DNA of 64,000 nucleotides from Mansonella perstans (lineage: Eukaryota; Nematoda; Chromadorea; Rhabditida; Onchocercidae): positions 310,001 through 374,000 of the forward strand of contig JBAMDO010000576.1 in the NCBI GenBank assembly GCA_037074765.1, given 5' to 3'. The notes below the pieces were generated by a model. It was not told the origin of the DNA and did not search any database. It saw only the letters and a list, made by a program, of their open reading frames with translations. Of this stretch, positions 24,257-35,330 are shown one piece after another. Both the position numbers and the translations under genes were made by a program. How positions within the stretch are numbered: position 1 is the first letter of the stretch; every line of letters begins with the position of its first letter.

Positions 24257-27165
24257 CTTGAAAAAGCAATAATTTAATAAAGTTCCGAAATTCTAAAGCT
24301 CAAATAATGCAATGTTTGAAATTTAATAGAATTCTCTAATTTTGAAAGTATTCAACCCTATCGTTTATGTACAGAATATGTTCAGAGTTTTAACCAGGGA
24401 TCGCCAGATAACAATTACAACGGAGATAATTTAGACTTCTGAGATTACCAGTTGTGACCATTAGAAAAGGAATAATTCTAAAAAAAATGATAAGTAATAC
24501 AAAGAAATAGTTCTGAGATCATCAGAATTATAAACGGAAATAACTTTAAGCAAATGATGAATAGATAGTAAATTAAATATAACATTCCGATTGTTATAAT
24601 ATGAATTCACAATACAATTTATTTCGGTTTTTCCCGACATATACTTTTATCTTATGCAAGAATTCGATTACACACTGATATATTCTGATAACAATAAAAA
24701 GTAAGAGTTAACATTTTTACGTTGCTTTATTCTGGGATGATATTAATTGAAATGTACGGTAAAATAAATGGAATTCAAGACATGTAACTTAGTGATGCAA
24801 ACAACATCTTCAAAAAACATTAATGGCACTTTATGGTTTTCACACATATCATCCCACGCACGCCTTCTAGTTTCGTTGCATTTGTCGCTTATGGGCTACC
24901 ATCAGTCCATTTTGTTCCATTTATCTATCTTTCAAACTGACATAAATTACACTATCCAATTTTAACCAGCCACATTTGTAGTCCGAAATAAGATATTACG
25001 AATCATTCTTGGAGAATTGCTAACATCACAAATTTATTTGAAAGATGTTGTAAATCTGAATTAATCATAGAAATACTTCCAACATTTCAATCCGTGAACA
25101 ATCATTTCGTCCCCTTAATAAAAAACATCCGTGTCTGGTTGCTATTACAAGCTATTCCTCCATATAATTTGAAAGATAACGGTAATTAATTTCTTTGAAT
25201 AATTAAAGAAAAAACTTTCCGAAATTTCTACTCACAATGATAAAGGAAAGATGTCTGAAGTTGCTGCAGTATCCAATTTGCTTACTTATTTTCATTTTAC
25301 CATTTAAAATGAAAGAACTGCTAACATTATTATATCAATATAAAATAATTAATCATAGATTACCATCTCATTCTTTCCCTCTCTTCTTTCATTCTCCATA
25401 TTTATACATACGAAAAAGGAAAAATGAAAAACAGAATCTATTTAAAAACAAATATAGTCTGAAAACCGGAAAGCATCATTTTCCTGAAATTTTTTTCTGA
25501 TCGAAATAAAATTGTCCATTTTATCCTAATGAGAAGGAACACAACTGTACGTATTGAAAAATGAAATTTTTGTTGTTTTTTTTTTTTTTTAATTTTTAGA
25601 TTTTTGTGTTAGAATTTTGCTCTAACATCACAAAAGAAGTGAAAGATCTATAAATTTAGCACCGATAGTTTATGATAGGTTACGACAAATAATTTAATTG
25701 GAGAGAATAGACTTTCTTGGTCATGGCTTATTATCTGCAAAACAAATAAGAAATCCGAATGAAAGAATTAAAAAATGACTGTGAAATATGAGTTTTTGTC
25801 CAATTTTGCAAGTAAGTGAAATTCATTACAGGTAGTTGAAAAGATTACCAAATGTAATGAAGTAAGGCATTTTGCGAGAGTATTCATTCAGCAGAAATTC
25901 TAGGGAATAATATTGATCTCTTGTTTTCCCACCGTCCAAAGTTTTACCAGATAAAAGGAAATGACCCTTAAATTGGCTTATGTTGTATGGTATAGGGAAG
26001 TTCGGGAAGTTCAGAAGAAGGTTACTAGAATTATTCTGACCACTTGGATATTGATAACAGCAAAACAAAAATTTTAAGTGTATTTCTAACCAAATAAGTA
26101 TTGTAAAGGAAAGTTTATCTTGATTCAAGTTTATATTTCCTGTCTCCTGCCTTTCGGGAATTCTGAAGATTCAATAATCCCGCCTCATTTATTATTTCAT
26201 CAAATAAGAAATTCTTCTGCAAATTTTAAGCTGTAAATCCTTTTCTTCTAAATTCGTCACCATTTCTCACGGTGCCTTATTTTTGCATATCAAGAAAAAA
26301 GCCTTGTTTCATTTATTTTTTTCCTTTTCCCATTAAGTTTCCTTTGCGTATTTGAAGCTCTATTCATCAAATGATTCAATATATATTTGTTTTTTTTTAT
26401 TGCTTCTTTTTTATCTTCCGTAGAAATGTAAAGCTTCGCAGCTTTTTAGCTTTATAATAAAGATTAACACATAGTACATTTTTTAAATTTTAATTACAGG
26501 AATGGATTAGGGGATTAAAAATGCCTTAATCATTTGTAAAACAAAGTAAAATAGCTTTATAATCAGCAGTGCATAATTCTTTTTGACATGGAGTCAGTTT
26601 CACTACTTTGAAGGCTGGTCAAATGCAAAGCAAGTGACGCGAAAATCACAACTGACTAGTATGATAGCTGTTAAACTTGTTTTTTTTTGTATTAAAAATT
26701 TTAATGTCTTTAATTTCATTGACATAAAAATAGCTTAGTTATCATTACTTTATCGAGAACCATTGCATTTCAAACTTCGCTCTTATTTCTGATGATATTC
26801 TGCAATCGGAAAGATGCAATGAAAGTTAACAAATATATTTCCAATTTTCTTCCTGCTGTCGTATTTACTTCTTTCTTTTCTTATTTATATTTAAATTGTA
26901 AAAACCTACGAAGATTTTCTTCGTGCTAAGAGCGAAATGTTCTTCATGCTTTTTCACTGATCATCCAACAAGGTTCCAATTAAAAAGACGCTTCTTGTTT
27001 ATCCTAATCATTATTTTGATTTTAAATAAGCTAGAAATGAGTGCATAAATATATGAAACCATATTCTTTAAGTGGTGCCTGTAGCCTATTTCTTTTTCAT
27101 CTGAAAAACACACTGATGACTTTTCCATAGTCCTTTTTGGAAGTATGTTCGTTGTCCTGTTAAAT
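24257..27165. other. Gene-poor AT-rich stretch
   Basis: No exon I can support. A 100-codon minus-strand open frame (25826-26128) has no family signature. Homopolymer T runs occur at 25573-25590. Confidence 0.4.
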
Positions 27166-27420
27166 CAGTGGTTTCCAACGCATTGTTCCCGAGAATTGAA
27201 ATGTACATCACAGGAACGGCCACGCAGTGAGTATAAAACCGAAAATGTTTTTCCTTTCAATCTTTCTATTACTCAAAAGTTTAACTAATATGTTAGAAGT
27301 TTTGATCAAAGTTTATTTTGTTTTTGAACTTTGTGATCCCTGCTACATGTAAAATACCAGTCTCTTCTACAAATAAACAGACAAAGTGATCCTTTGTCAA
27401 AGAAATATTGGGAACCACTG
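27166..27420. mobile_element. hAT-like MITE
   Basis: About 255 bp bounded by inverted repeats. The left end reads CAGTGGTTTCCAACG. The right end, read in reverse complement, is CAGTGGTTCCCAATA. CAGTGGTTCYCAA is the classic terminal signature of hAT transposons. The flanking octamers, TGTTAAAT and TGTGAAGC, agree at 5 of 8 positions, consistent with a decayed 8-bp target duplication. There is no transposase frame inside, so this would be a non-autonomous copy. Confidence 0.55.
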
Positions 27421-27519
27421 TGTGAAGCTGAAATACAAAAGAAAAAAGTGCACAATAAAAATGATCTTCTAGCAATTTCTTGCAATAAATATTACATAAT
27501 AATGCTGAAAACCATAATG

Positions 27520-27620
27520 GTAGCAACAATAATAATAACAAATAATAATAATAGGAACAACAACGACAACAGTAGTAACAATGATAATAATTATGACAAT
27601 GTTTAATATTATTATTATTG
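27520..27620. repeat. AAT/AAC trinucleotide-rich tract
   Basis: Imperfect AAT, AAC and GAC triplets (27528-27600), followed by a short (ATT)n run at 27607-27618. The open frames across it are low-complexity Asn runs, not genes. Confidence 0.8.
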
Positions 27621-27817
27621 AAGAGATGATGAGAAAGATAAAAGTATTTTGAATGTTTTCTTTAAAAAATTTGTTATTCTCCATATCTAAAATTAATATC
27701 TGTCCTGTTGATTGTATGTTATTAGAAGAGGATAACTGTTAATAACTTAGTGTAATTGCCGTAAAGTACAGTTGAACATTTGACACTTCGAATTTTGCAT
27801 TGTTTGATTCAGTCGGT

Positions 27818-27985
27818 AGTCCCCAATCCTCTGCCACGTTATGTCCATATGGAAATGAGCTTTTCGATCATGGCAGTTAGAAAATTTATAAGGTCGCGAA
27901 GAATAATTACAATATGAGTCCCCAATCCTCTGCCACGTTTCGATCATGGCTGTTAGAAAATTTATAAGGTCGAAGAATTACAATA
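27818..27985. repeat. Two-copy direct repeat
   Basis: AGTCCCCAATCCTCTGCCACG, followed by TTTCGATCATGG and GTTAGAAAATTTATAAGGTCG, occurs twice. The first copy (from about 27820) carries an extra ATGTCCATATGGAAATGAGC between the two blocks. Confidence 0.8.
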
Positions 27986-28443
27986 TATACTAATATGTGA
28001 TTGCTTTACTTAGAGCATAATAATTAGTTCATCAGATGAATGTAAATAACATCACAACTATTAACCATTCTCTGATAAATTATCACCATTCATAAGTTTG
28101 TTTGTTAGTGTGCTGTACTTAATGACTTGAAGCACATTGTGGAAGATTTAATAATCCTATAGACTGTACTTTGAATCCATTACCAGTCCCCAATGAAAGT
28201 TGAACAAATAAGTTTGAACATTCAACACTTTTTAAATGGATTTAAGGTTGGATTCTGGAGTGAATATTAATTGAAAACGCAAAACTTTATGGACAAATAT
28301 AAATGCCATATAACAGCTTTCTTGATATTAGCTCTTATGTGTTCAGTGTAGATTAGAAGGTTGAAATAACTTGGAAGACAATAACAACTCCGTGACGAGG
28401 CAAAAATATCTTATTTCATATCATCATTATAACTTTGCCGTAT

Positions 28444-28873
28444 TCATTCATCCCAAAGGTGAAAGTTCAATATGAATAACTTGATTATAAATTTCCTTGT
28501 TTCGTAATCATTAATTAGCTTCGGAGATGAAACCACATTTTTTGGTTCCTCGTACTGCTTACGACATCTGTGAACCACGCCTTTCATTCCCGCGATGTTA
28601 GTGGCGTGATGTGAGATCCAATTGTCCATTGTCCTTTACAACCTAATTCTAGGAAGGAGGATGGACATCATTCTTGGGCCGCCCCTTCTCATTTATTTGA
28701 GGTGTATTTAAGTCATGTATGCATCGGCATCTCTTGCATAAAGGTGACAAAAGAGAGTTTCGTCGATTCTTTGTAAGCCCAGTCCTTTTAATTTGCAATC
28801 TCGTTTCGGAGTTAATTAGGAAGGTACTTTGAAAGTAGCCACCTTGTTTCTCAAATACCTCTCTAGTTTTCAC
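28444..28873 (-). pseudogene. Unrecognised coding-like stretch, probably broken
   Basis: Two adjacent minus-strand frames use GC-containing codons unlike their surroundings. One is 28873-28649 (contains LLSPLCKRCRCIHDLNTPQ and ends GRPKNDVHPPS). The other is 28629-28444 (starts MDNWISHHATNIAGMKGVV). They lie in different frames, with stops between them and no convincing splice pair. A third frame just upstream (28990-28890) also looks coding-like. This pattern suggests a decayed gene or transposon, but I recognise no family. Confidence 0.25.
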
Positions 28874-29121
28874 ACATTTTCACCTTTTTCTTCATTCACC
28901 ACAACAACCAGAAGTCACTCTTATCGCCGGACACTACTGTTGCAAACTCCAAGTTCTGCTCTTCCTGGAAGCGAAATTTGCAATCAAAAACCAGATTAGT
29001 AAAGTATCAATAATAAGTATCTGAAAACTTTTTCGGATACATTTATTACGCGAAATATCAACTGTATTAGAAAGTCCGTACTTTGAGCCTTTATTAAAAC
29101 TCATCAAATAATTTGAAAAAT

Positions 29122-31707
29122 ATGATGCGGTTCAAAGCAACCATTATTGTGGCCATATATCTCATTATTAAACTGAATGCGAAAGAATTAAACGCTAACA
29201 TAGAAAAACTTCTGGAAGCCGGACAATTAAACGGCAATGATGTGAAAACGAGGTATATCGAAAAGCAAATAAGTGCGGAACAAATGCGGGATCAGTACCG
29301 TGGTCGAAACAGTGTCAGTATTTTGGATGAGCAAATGAAATGGCTTGATGCCAATGAAATGTACAATACAGGTCGTCGTTTGCCGATATTTGTGAAAGAA
29401 AAAAGTGCTGATGAAATACTAATTTCTAAACCGACAAAGAAAATTGGTAGTCGCCTTTGTGGCATGAAATTAGTGCAAGCAGTCATTCAGTTGTGCAATG
29501 GTTGTGTTAAACCTATTGGCTCTAAACTCGTTACCGTTAAACGATGTAAGTCAAACATAATTTTATTTATTTTTATTCAATATTGTAGTAATTAGCATTC
29601 ACATCAAATTCAACTTTCAAATGAATAAATGATAAACTAAATGAGGAAGTGGTTTTTATTCATCCACAATTTACTCTATTTGTTCCTCAAGAACAGTTAA
29701 TCATTGGTTTATTTAGATAAGTTAATTGTCATCACAAATCTCAGTTACACGACGGTGATGAAGAAAGAAAAGATAGAAGGAGAAGGGGAATATGAGGAAT
29801 GAGAGATTGAATAGTTCAACATAGTAACATTGAAAACAGAAGTGAATTTAATAGAGAGACATTTGATGCGTTGAAAAATTAGACAAAGTTCCGGCAAGAG
29901 TAAAGTGAAGATATGAATATTAGGCTGATGTTACAGATAATTTGAATGTGTATAATTGGAATGCATTGCTCTTGTTATTCTTGCTTTTACATGCTAATTG
30001 TATGATGCAATTCTAATTGGATACGAATGTGAATACTTCAAAGATTAATTCTTCATTAACAATGTCAATTCTGAATTTAAATTAGTGTCATTTATTTTTT
30101 ATTGAAGTTCTTACTTTTTTCTAGATCTTTTGAAACTTCTTTATATTTCTTCCTTTTTTTTTTTTTTTTTAGAAACAACGAGACAAAGTTTTTATTGCTT
30201 AAAAAATGAGCAGTATAACTTCTGTCGATACTTTTGATGAAAAAAAGTCTGATAATTGCAGTTTGAAATAAAATTAAAGTCAAAAATCATTTGAATAATT
30301 AAGTTGGGCTGATTTACTGAAGGTTTTTTTTCTTTTTTCAGAGTCCTAATACCTTCAGGTATGAATTCTATTAATAAATAAATATAGAGCAACTCTTTTT
30401 TCCTTTCACAAGTAATAATATTAGGCACATTTCATATCATGAAATTTTTGCTATTAAAACTTTGAAATTCCCAAAGCACATAAATTGCACATTTTAGTGA
30501 AATAATCCATAAAATATTTCATTTTTCTTAAAAACAATGGCACAGTATGGTAGGTTTGCAGATTTTTTCTTTACCCGAAAACCTATTACATATACCGTTT
30601 ATCATTAAAAACTTGCAGAAGCTTAGGCACATTTCCAAAAAGAAAACAGCTAAATTTCGCATAAGCTTCATGATTTTTATTTGTAAGCAGAAATTACGTC
30701 CAAAAAAAATTTCATTGGCGGATTCATGATTTGATATGTGATGTCAGGTAGTGTTTAGAACAAATAAACATTAAAATTTAACTAATTTTAATAATAATTA
30801 AAACTAATTTAATAATTTTAATAATAATTTTTTTCCGCTATGAATTTTATTTTGAAATAATACCAGCCGAATCAAATTTTGATATTTTTCAATTATCATT
30901 AGGATATTTTGCAAAAATATTTTCGACATCTCTTGCATATAGTAAATTAAAATTTCATTAAAATTTCTTTTCCATAAATTTGAAATCGATTTTAAAATTT
31001 AATGAACTCAATCGAAAATTTAAAAATCAACTTTAACAGAGATATTTTTTTCCGTTGGAAAAGAATATGTGGGTACTAAATTTGGACAAATTTTTCATCT
31101 TTTAATTCCCTCCTACTTCAATAAATGCAATAAATGAATTCCTATAAATGAAATGAATTTGTACATTTTGCGCATTTCTTGATCCAATCTATTGTCTATT
31201 GAAGAAGAAATTAAACTGAGGCCAGATATGTATCTAAAAACTGTTATGAGCATTCAAAAAAGTAAGGTGTGCAAAATAATTCGAAATGACATCTTCGAAG
31301 ATTGTTGTGGCAAAAACTAAACGGTTTGCAGCACATATGGTAACTGTTCGGACAAACTAATATAAATTTCGAATGTTTTATTGAGATTTTCATATATGTG
31401 TGTATGAGATTTGTAAAATAAGCAAAATCGAATTCAATGCATCAGCTATTAATTTATTAGTAATTTTTGAGTATTATTTGCAGAATCAATTAGAAAATAA
31501 GTGCATATAAGGAGAAAAAAACTAAGGTATGGTAGATTTGGAAAACTAGAATGCACAAAGGTTTCTAATTTCGTCCTGATGATGCTGACATTCATTTACT
31601 CTATTTTTGCAGCAATGCCATCATCATTCCTGAGACGTGGACTCACTGAGAAATGTTGCATAAATCGATGCTCATTCGATGATATGAAATTATTTTGTTG
31701 CGATTGA
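29122..31707 (+). CDS. Insulin-like peptide precursor, beta type
   Basis: Two exons, 29122-29545 and 31613-31707, join in phase across a 2067-bp intron (T|GTAAGTC donor, TTTTTGCAG acceptor) to give 172 residues. A signal peptide (about residues 1-20) is followed by a long N-terminal pro-region. The B domain is about residues 108-139 (RLCGMKLVQAVIQLCNGC; Cys 113, 125, 128). A seven-residue linker is flanked by KR140-141 and RR149-150. The A domain is 151-172, with CC at 156-157, C161, C170 and C171. Eight Cys imply four disulfides. CC-x3-C-x8-C is the canonical insulin A-chain spacing; the added C128 and C171 give the beta-type arrangement of nematode INS peptides. Extra dibasic sites at 85-86 and 106-107 suggest removal of the pro-region. 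The expected role is a secreted ligand of a DAF-2-type receptor. The ATG at 29122 is preferred to the ATG three bases later. Confidence 0.9.
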
Positions 31708-33447
31708 ATTTTTTTATGCGCAAAGAATTGGAAAAGGATAAAAAGGCGAAGTTGAAAAGAAGGCGAAATTGAGAATGTGTGAAAGATTGAAAAAAAAAAA
31801 AAATGTTGCCATTTTAGTGCTGCCAACAAAAATTACAAACAATTTCTTCCCACACTGTGTATTGTTTTTTTTATGGGTTTTGAATTGAAGAATGAGCTTT
31901 CCTTTCTTTTGTATTATTTTTTATTTCTGTCTCACTTCATTTCATTTCTTTTGTTTAACATAACTTTTTTTTTTCTTGTTAAACAACTATACAACTGTTA
32001 TTGTGACATTTTATACAAAAATTTCAAATTATCAAAGATCATTTTTTGGAAGAACAAAACTAATGCGAAATAATGCAGCAAAATGTTTTGTTGATAAACT
32101 GATAGGAAGGAAAGGAAAGGAAGAATCTCAGTGATATGACATTTCCCTTTTGTTATCTTTTTTTTAATTTTCTATTTATTTTTGCAAAAATAATATGCTT
32201 ACCATTTTCTTCGCAGTTTTGCAAAAGGGAGGGAAAAAAAGATAATGTCGAAGGGTGAAAGATTATCAGTATTTTCCAGCAATGTTAAACAAAAAGGAGT
32301 GAAAGATGATTCCAAATATAATGAAAATAGAGATGTAAAAAGTTCTCCTTTTGGAAGTCCTTTTAAATAATCGATGGTTAGTCATACTGTAGAATAAAGA
32401 AAAGGATGAAATTTGTCCATATTTTATTCGTTTCAAAATTTTCCAACTGAAATTATTTATTTGTGTTAAATCATTTTTGTTAAATCATGTTTTGAGTTTT
32501 GAACAATTTCCGCGCACTTCATATCTCAACAGAAATCAATATCAAAATCATAGTATCACTTAGTTAATTATTAACAATATATCCTGCTCAATTTGCAATT
32601 GGGTTCCCAACTATCATTTGGTTTTCTATTGTTGGTTTTTTGGTGATCAAAGTTACTTATATCATGGCTTTTGTTTCTTAAATTTGCTTTGATTTGTCAA
32701 CTAATCCTTAATTTTATCAAAAAAGAAAAAAGTTAAAATCTCTTAGTCAAAATTTGAAAGATAAATGAAAAGAGAAAGTATGAAAAATTGAAGAAATATA
32801 CAATGAATAATGCTTTATTTTGTACCATCTTCCAGTTTCATTTTTGGTTCATATTTCTCTTCCGTCACTCAACCAATCTTTTTGTTTATTATTTCATTTC
32901 CAATGTTTATTACTTAGAAAAAAACGATTATAATACAGCTTATATCAGCTCTTTCCTTAACAGTATAAAAGAAAGATATAACGAAGCCATCACAGTGATT
33001 TACTATTGAATTATCATATGTATTATTATGGTATCAGAAACCGCAGTTGTTGGTTTTTAAAACCATTCATTTATATTTGTCACTCTTAAAAGGTCTCGTA
33101 GCAGTGAGCTTACTTTGTAGATTTGTCTAAATGATATCGTTCATGAGCCATTGTGATTCAGTAATTCAAGATATGATCTATCAGCATGATATTTGTTTTT
33201 TCGATTGGAAATTAAGTAAAATATTGTTATAAAGGAAATTATTGTTGAAAAGAGAAGAAATGAACGAACGTTTTCATCTACTTCAACCACTGCGTGTAGA
33301 GAAATTTGTTCATTTATCCATTATCATTTAATAAGGGCAGTAGAAAAATGCTTCCTTTCATTCTATCTACTCATATTCTTTTTTTGTATTTATTATATTC
33401 TTGCAAAGAGATTTTCAAAAAAGAATTCGAATTTGCTACTTTATGCA
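31708..33447. other. AT-rich spacer after the insulin-like gene
   Basis: Homopolymer-rich DNA with no exon I can support on either strand. The 3' UTR of the insulin-like gene should lie at its start. Confidence 0.45.
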
Positions 33448-34730
33448 ATGATGACTTTGCAAATATTCACTTTTTGCATTTCCTTTTTGAAAATCTCCTT
33501 TCTTCCGCAATTTTCCACAATGACCGGCCGAACTATTTATTGGAATGTTCTCTGTCCACATTCTCATATTTCACTCGGAAATGTATCACTACTGAAAATG
33601 GAAAAATGCGAAATTATAAACAATTTTAGAAGCATATGTGCCTGTGAAAAAGAGCGGGAACCGAAATGTACGTATCACCATCCTTAAATGTCGTTGTCTT
33701 CATCATAGAAAAGCACCGATTGCAACCGATCCGTTCTTCACTCGATATGACAATCTTTGATCTCATTTGCATTTTTCATTTTTTGTTGTGGATACTTCAA
33801 CTTTCTACGACATATTTTATACATATTTGATAATATATGCGTTTATGATAATTCAGTTTGTGATCTCATAGCGGATTCCCTCATTTATTATATATTCGAA
33901 ATTTCTTTTCGCACCCTTCCAAATTCAAATTTGTTCAGTAAACAATAAATTTCGACATTTGACATATCAGAAATAACTTTTATCAATGATGAACTTTCCA
34001 TAACAAGAAAAAAATTTTTTCTTGATTCAATACAAACAAACTTGCAACATACGATCAAAACAACACATGTTTCTCTTACATGAATGCGTTGCGTATTGCC
34101 GATAGAGTTTTCTTTCTTATTCGTCAGAAGTATTAAAAGATGACGTATTTTGAGTGCTAAAAAAGGCATTATATCTATCCACTTATGACATCAAAATTTG
34201 AAATCTATGAAAAATTCAAATTCGGATAAAGAACATTGAAATCTGAGGAGATTATGCATCTAAGAATATTTTCATCATTTGAAAAATGAAAATTAAAATT
34301 AAATTAATGCTCTATGACAACAAAGCTAGAACTATATGAAAGCTTATTAGTAAAAGAACTTGCACAATATAATTGACAGGAAAAAATGAGAGTAAAACAG
34401 AATAAATCCCAATTATAACCGAGAGATGGTAATAGTGATAGTAATAATGATAATAATATAATAATAGCAGCAATAATAATTAATAACCAATGACAAATAA
34501 ATTAATCGATGAATACAAAAGAATTCCAAAAATTTTCAGGTTTGCTTATGTGAACTTAATAATTTATCTTTATCTGTATATAAACACATTTGCGATATGT
34601 AATAGAAATGATGTAATTGTTTGCTTAAAGTTGTGATGACAAACTGAACACATTTTCATCACAGTAAACATTTTAAAAGTTGCAAATAATGTCAAATTTC
34701 TTCATTGCAGATTATACCTGCCGAAATTGA
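33448..34730 (+). CDS. Candidate small secreted Cys-containing peptide
   Basis: The frame from ATG 33448 encodes a signal-like start (MMTLQIFTFCISFLKISF). After it comes a polar segment with Cys in LCPHSH, EKCEI and SICACE. A GTACGT donor follows T33667. Splicing to the ATTGCAG acceptor (exon from 34711) would add YYTCRN before TGA, giving 79 residues. Without splicing, the frame stops at 33687 after PKCTYHHP. No family is recognised. Coding-like codon use (ACC, GGC, CGG, CCG) is the main support. It could be chance. Confidence 0.28.
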
Positions 34731-35285
34731 GTGGAGTTGAGAGATAAATGGATCAACACCAATGAAACTGACATCTAAAAAAAGATGTCTTTAATAATTT
34801 GTTGTTTGATTTATCAAACAATAAACAAGCGATGATGAAAAAACAAATCATCTTTCACACAAATTCTCTACTAATCCATGTGAAAAGTACCATTGAAATA
34901 GGATGGAATATGTTAACTTTTAAAATCACTGTCTTACTTATCTTAAATACAACTTCTACTTCAGTTTCAACTTTTTTTCCGTTTACACTTACTTCATTTC
35001 ACACATACTGCATTCATATCATCTACATTGTAAATGCTACACCTACATGTCGAGAGAGCGCAAAGTTTAGTTTGCAGTTCACAGTAAATTTTTCTGTTGT
35101 TACCGTTGTTGAAGATTTGAAATGGTAAATTAGTAATTAGTTTGGGTGAAATGATAATGACACGTTTTTATTTCTTTCTTTCATAAGAAGACATTTACAT
35201 GAAACAAATCAAATGACATTAGAAAATCCCTTTCCCTTTTTTCAAATGACAAAAATGACTCACCTAGCAGATTTTTAGCGTCGAA

Positions 35286-35330
35286 ATGAAGTCACTTTTC
35301 CTTACCATATTATTTACCATTTATAAATGA
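35286..35330 (+). promoter_or_regulatory. Short upstream frame overlapping the M8 start codon
   Basis: ATG at 35286 opens 14 hydrophobic codons (MKSLFLTILFTIYK). Its TGA (35328-35330) overlaps the ATG of the protease frame (35327-35329) as ATGA. If transcribed, it could lower initiation at the main ATG, or it may be the remnant of an older signal peptide put out of frame. Confidence 0.3.

Noticed and set aside
24750..24970. C-type-lectin-like text (KWTDGSP and CNETRRRAWDDMC) on the minus strand
   Set aside because: The two motifs are in different frames only a few bases apart, and there is no upstream lectin exon. Probably coincidence.
25826..26128. 100-codon minus-strand frame
   Set aside because: No signal peptide, domain or splice partner; codon use is typical of random AT-rich sequence.
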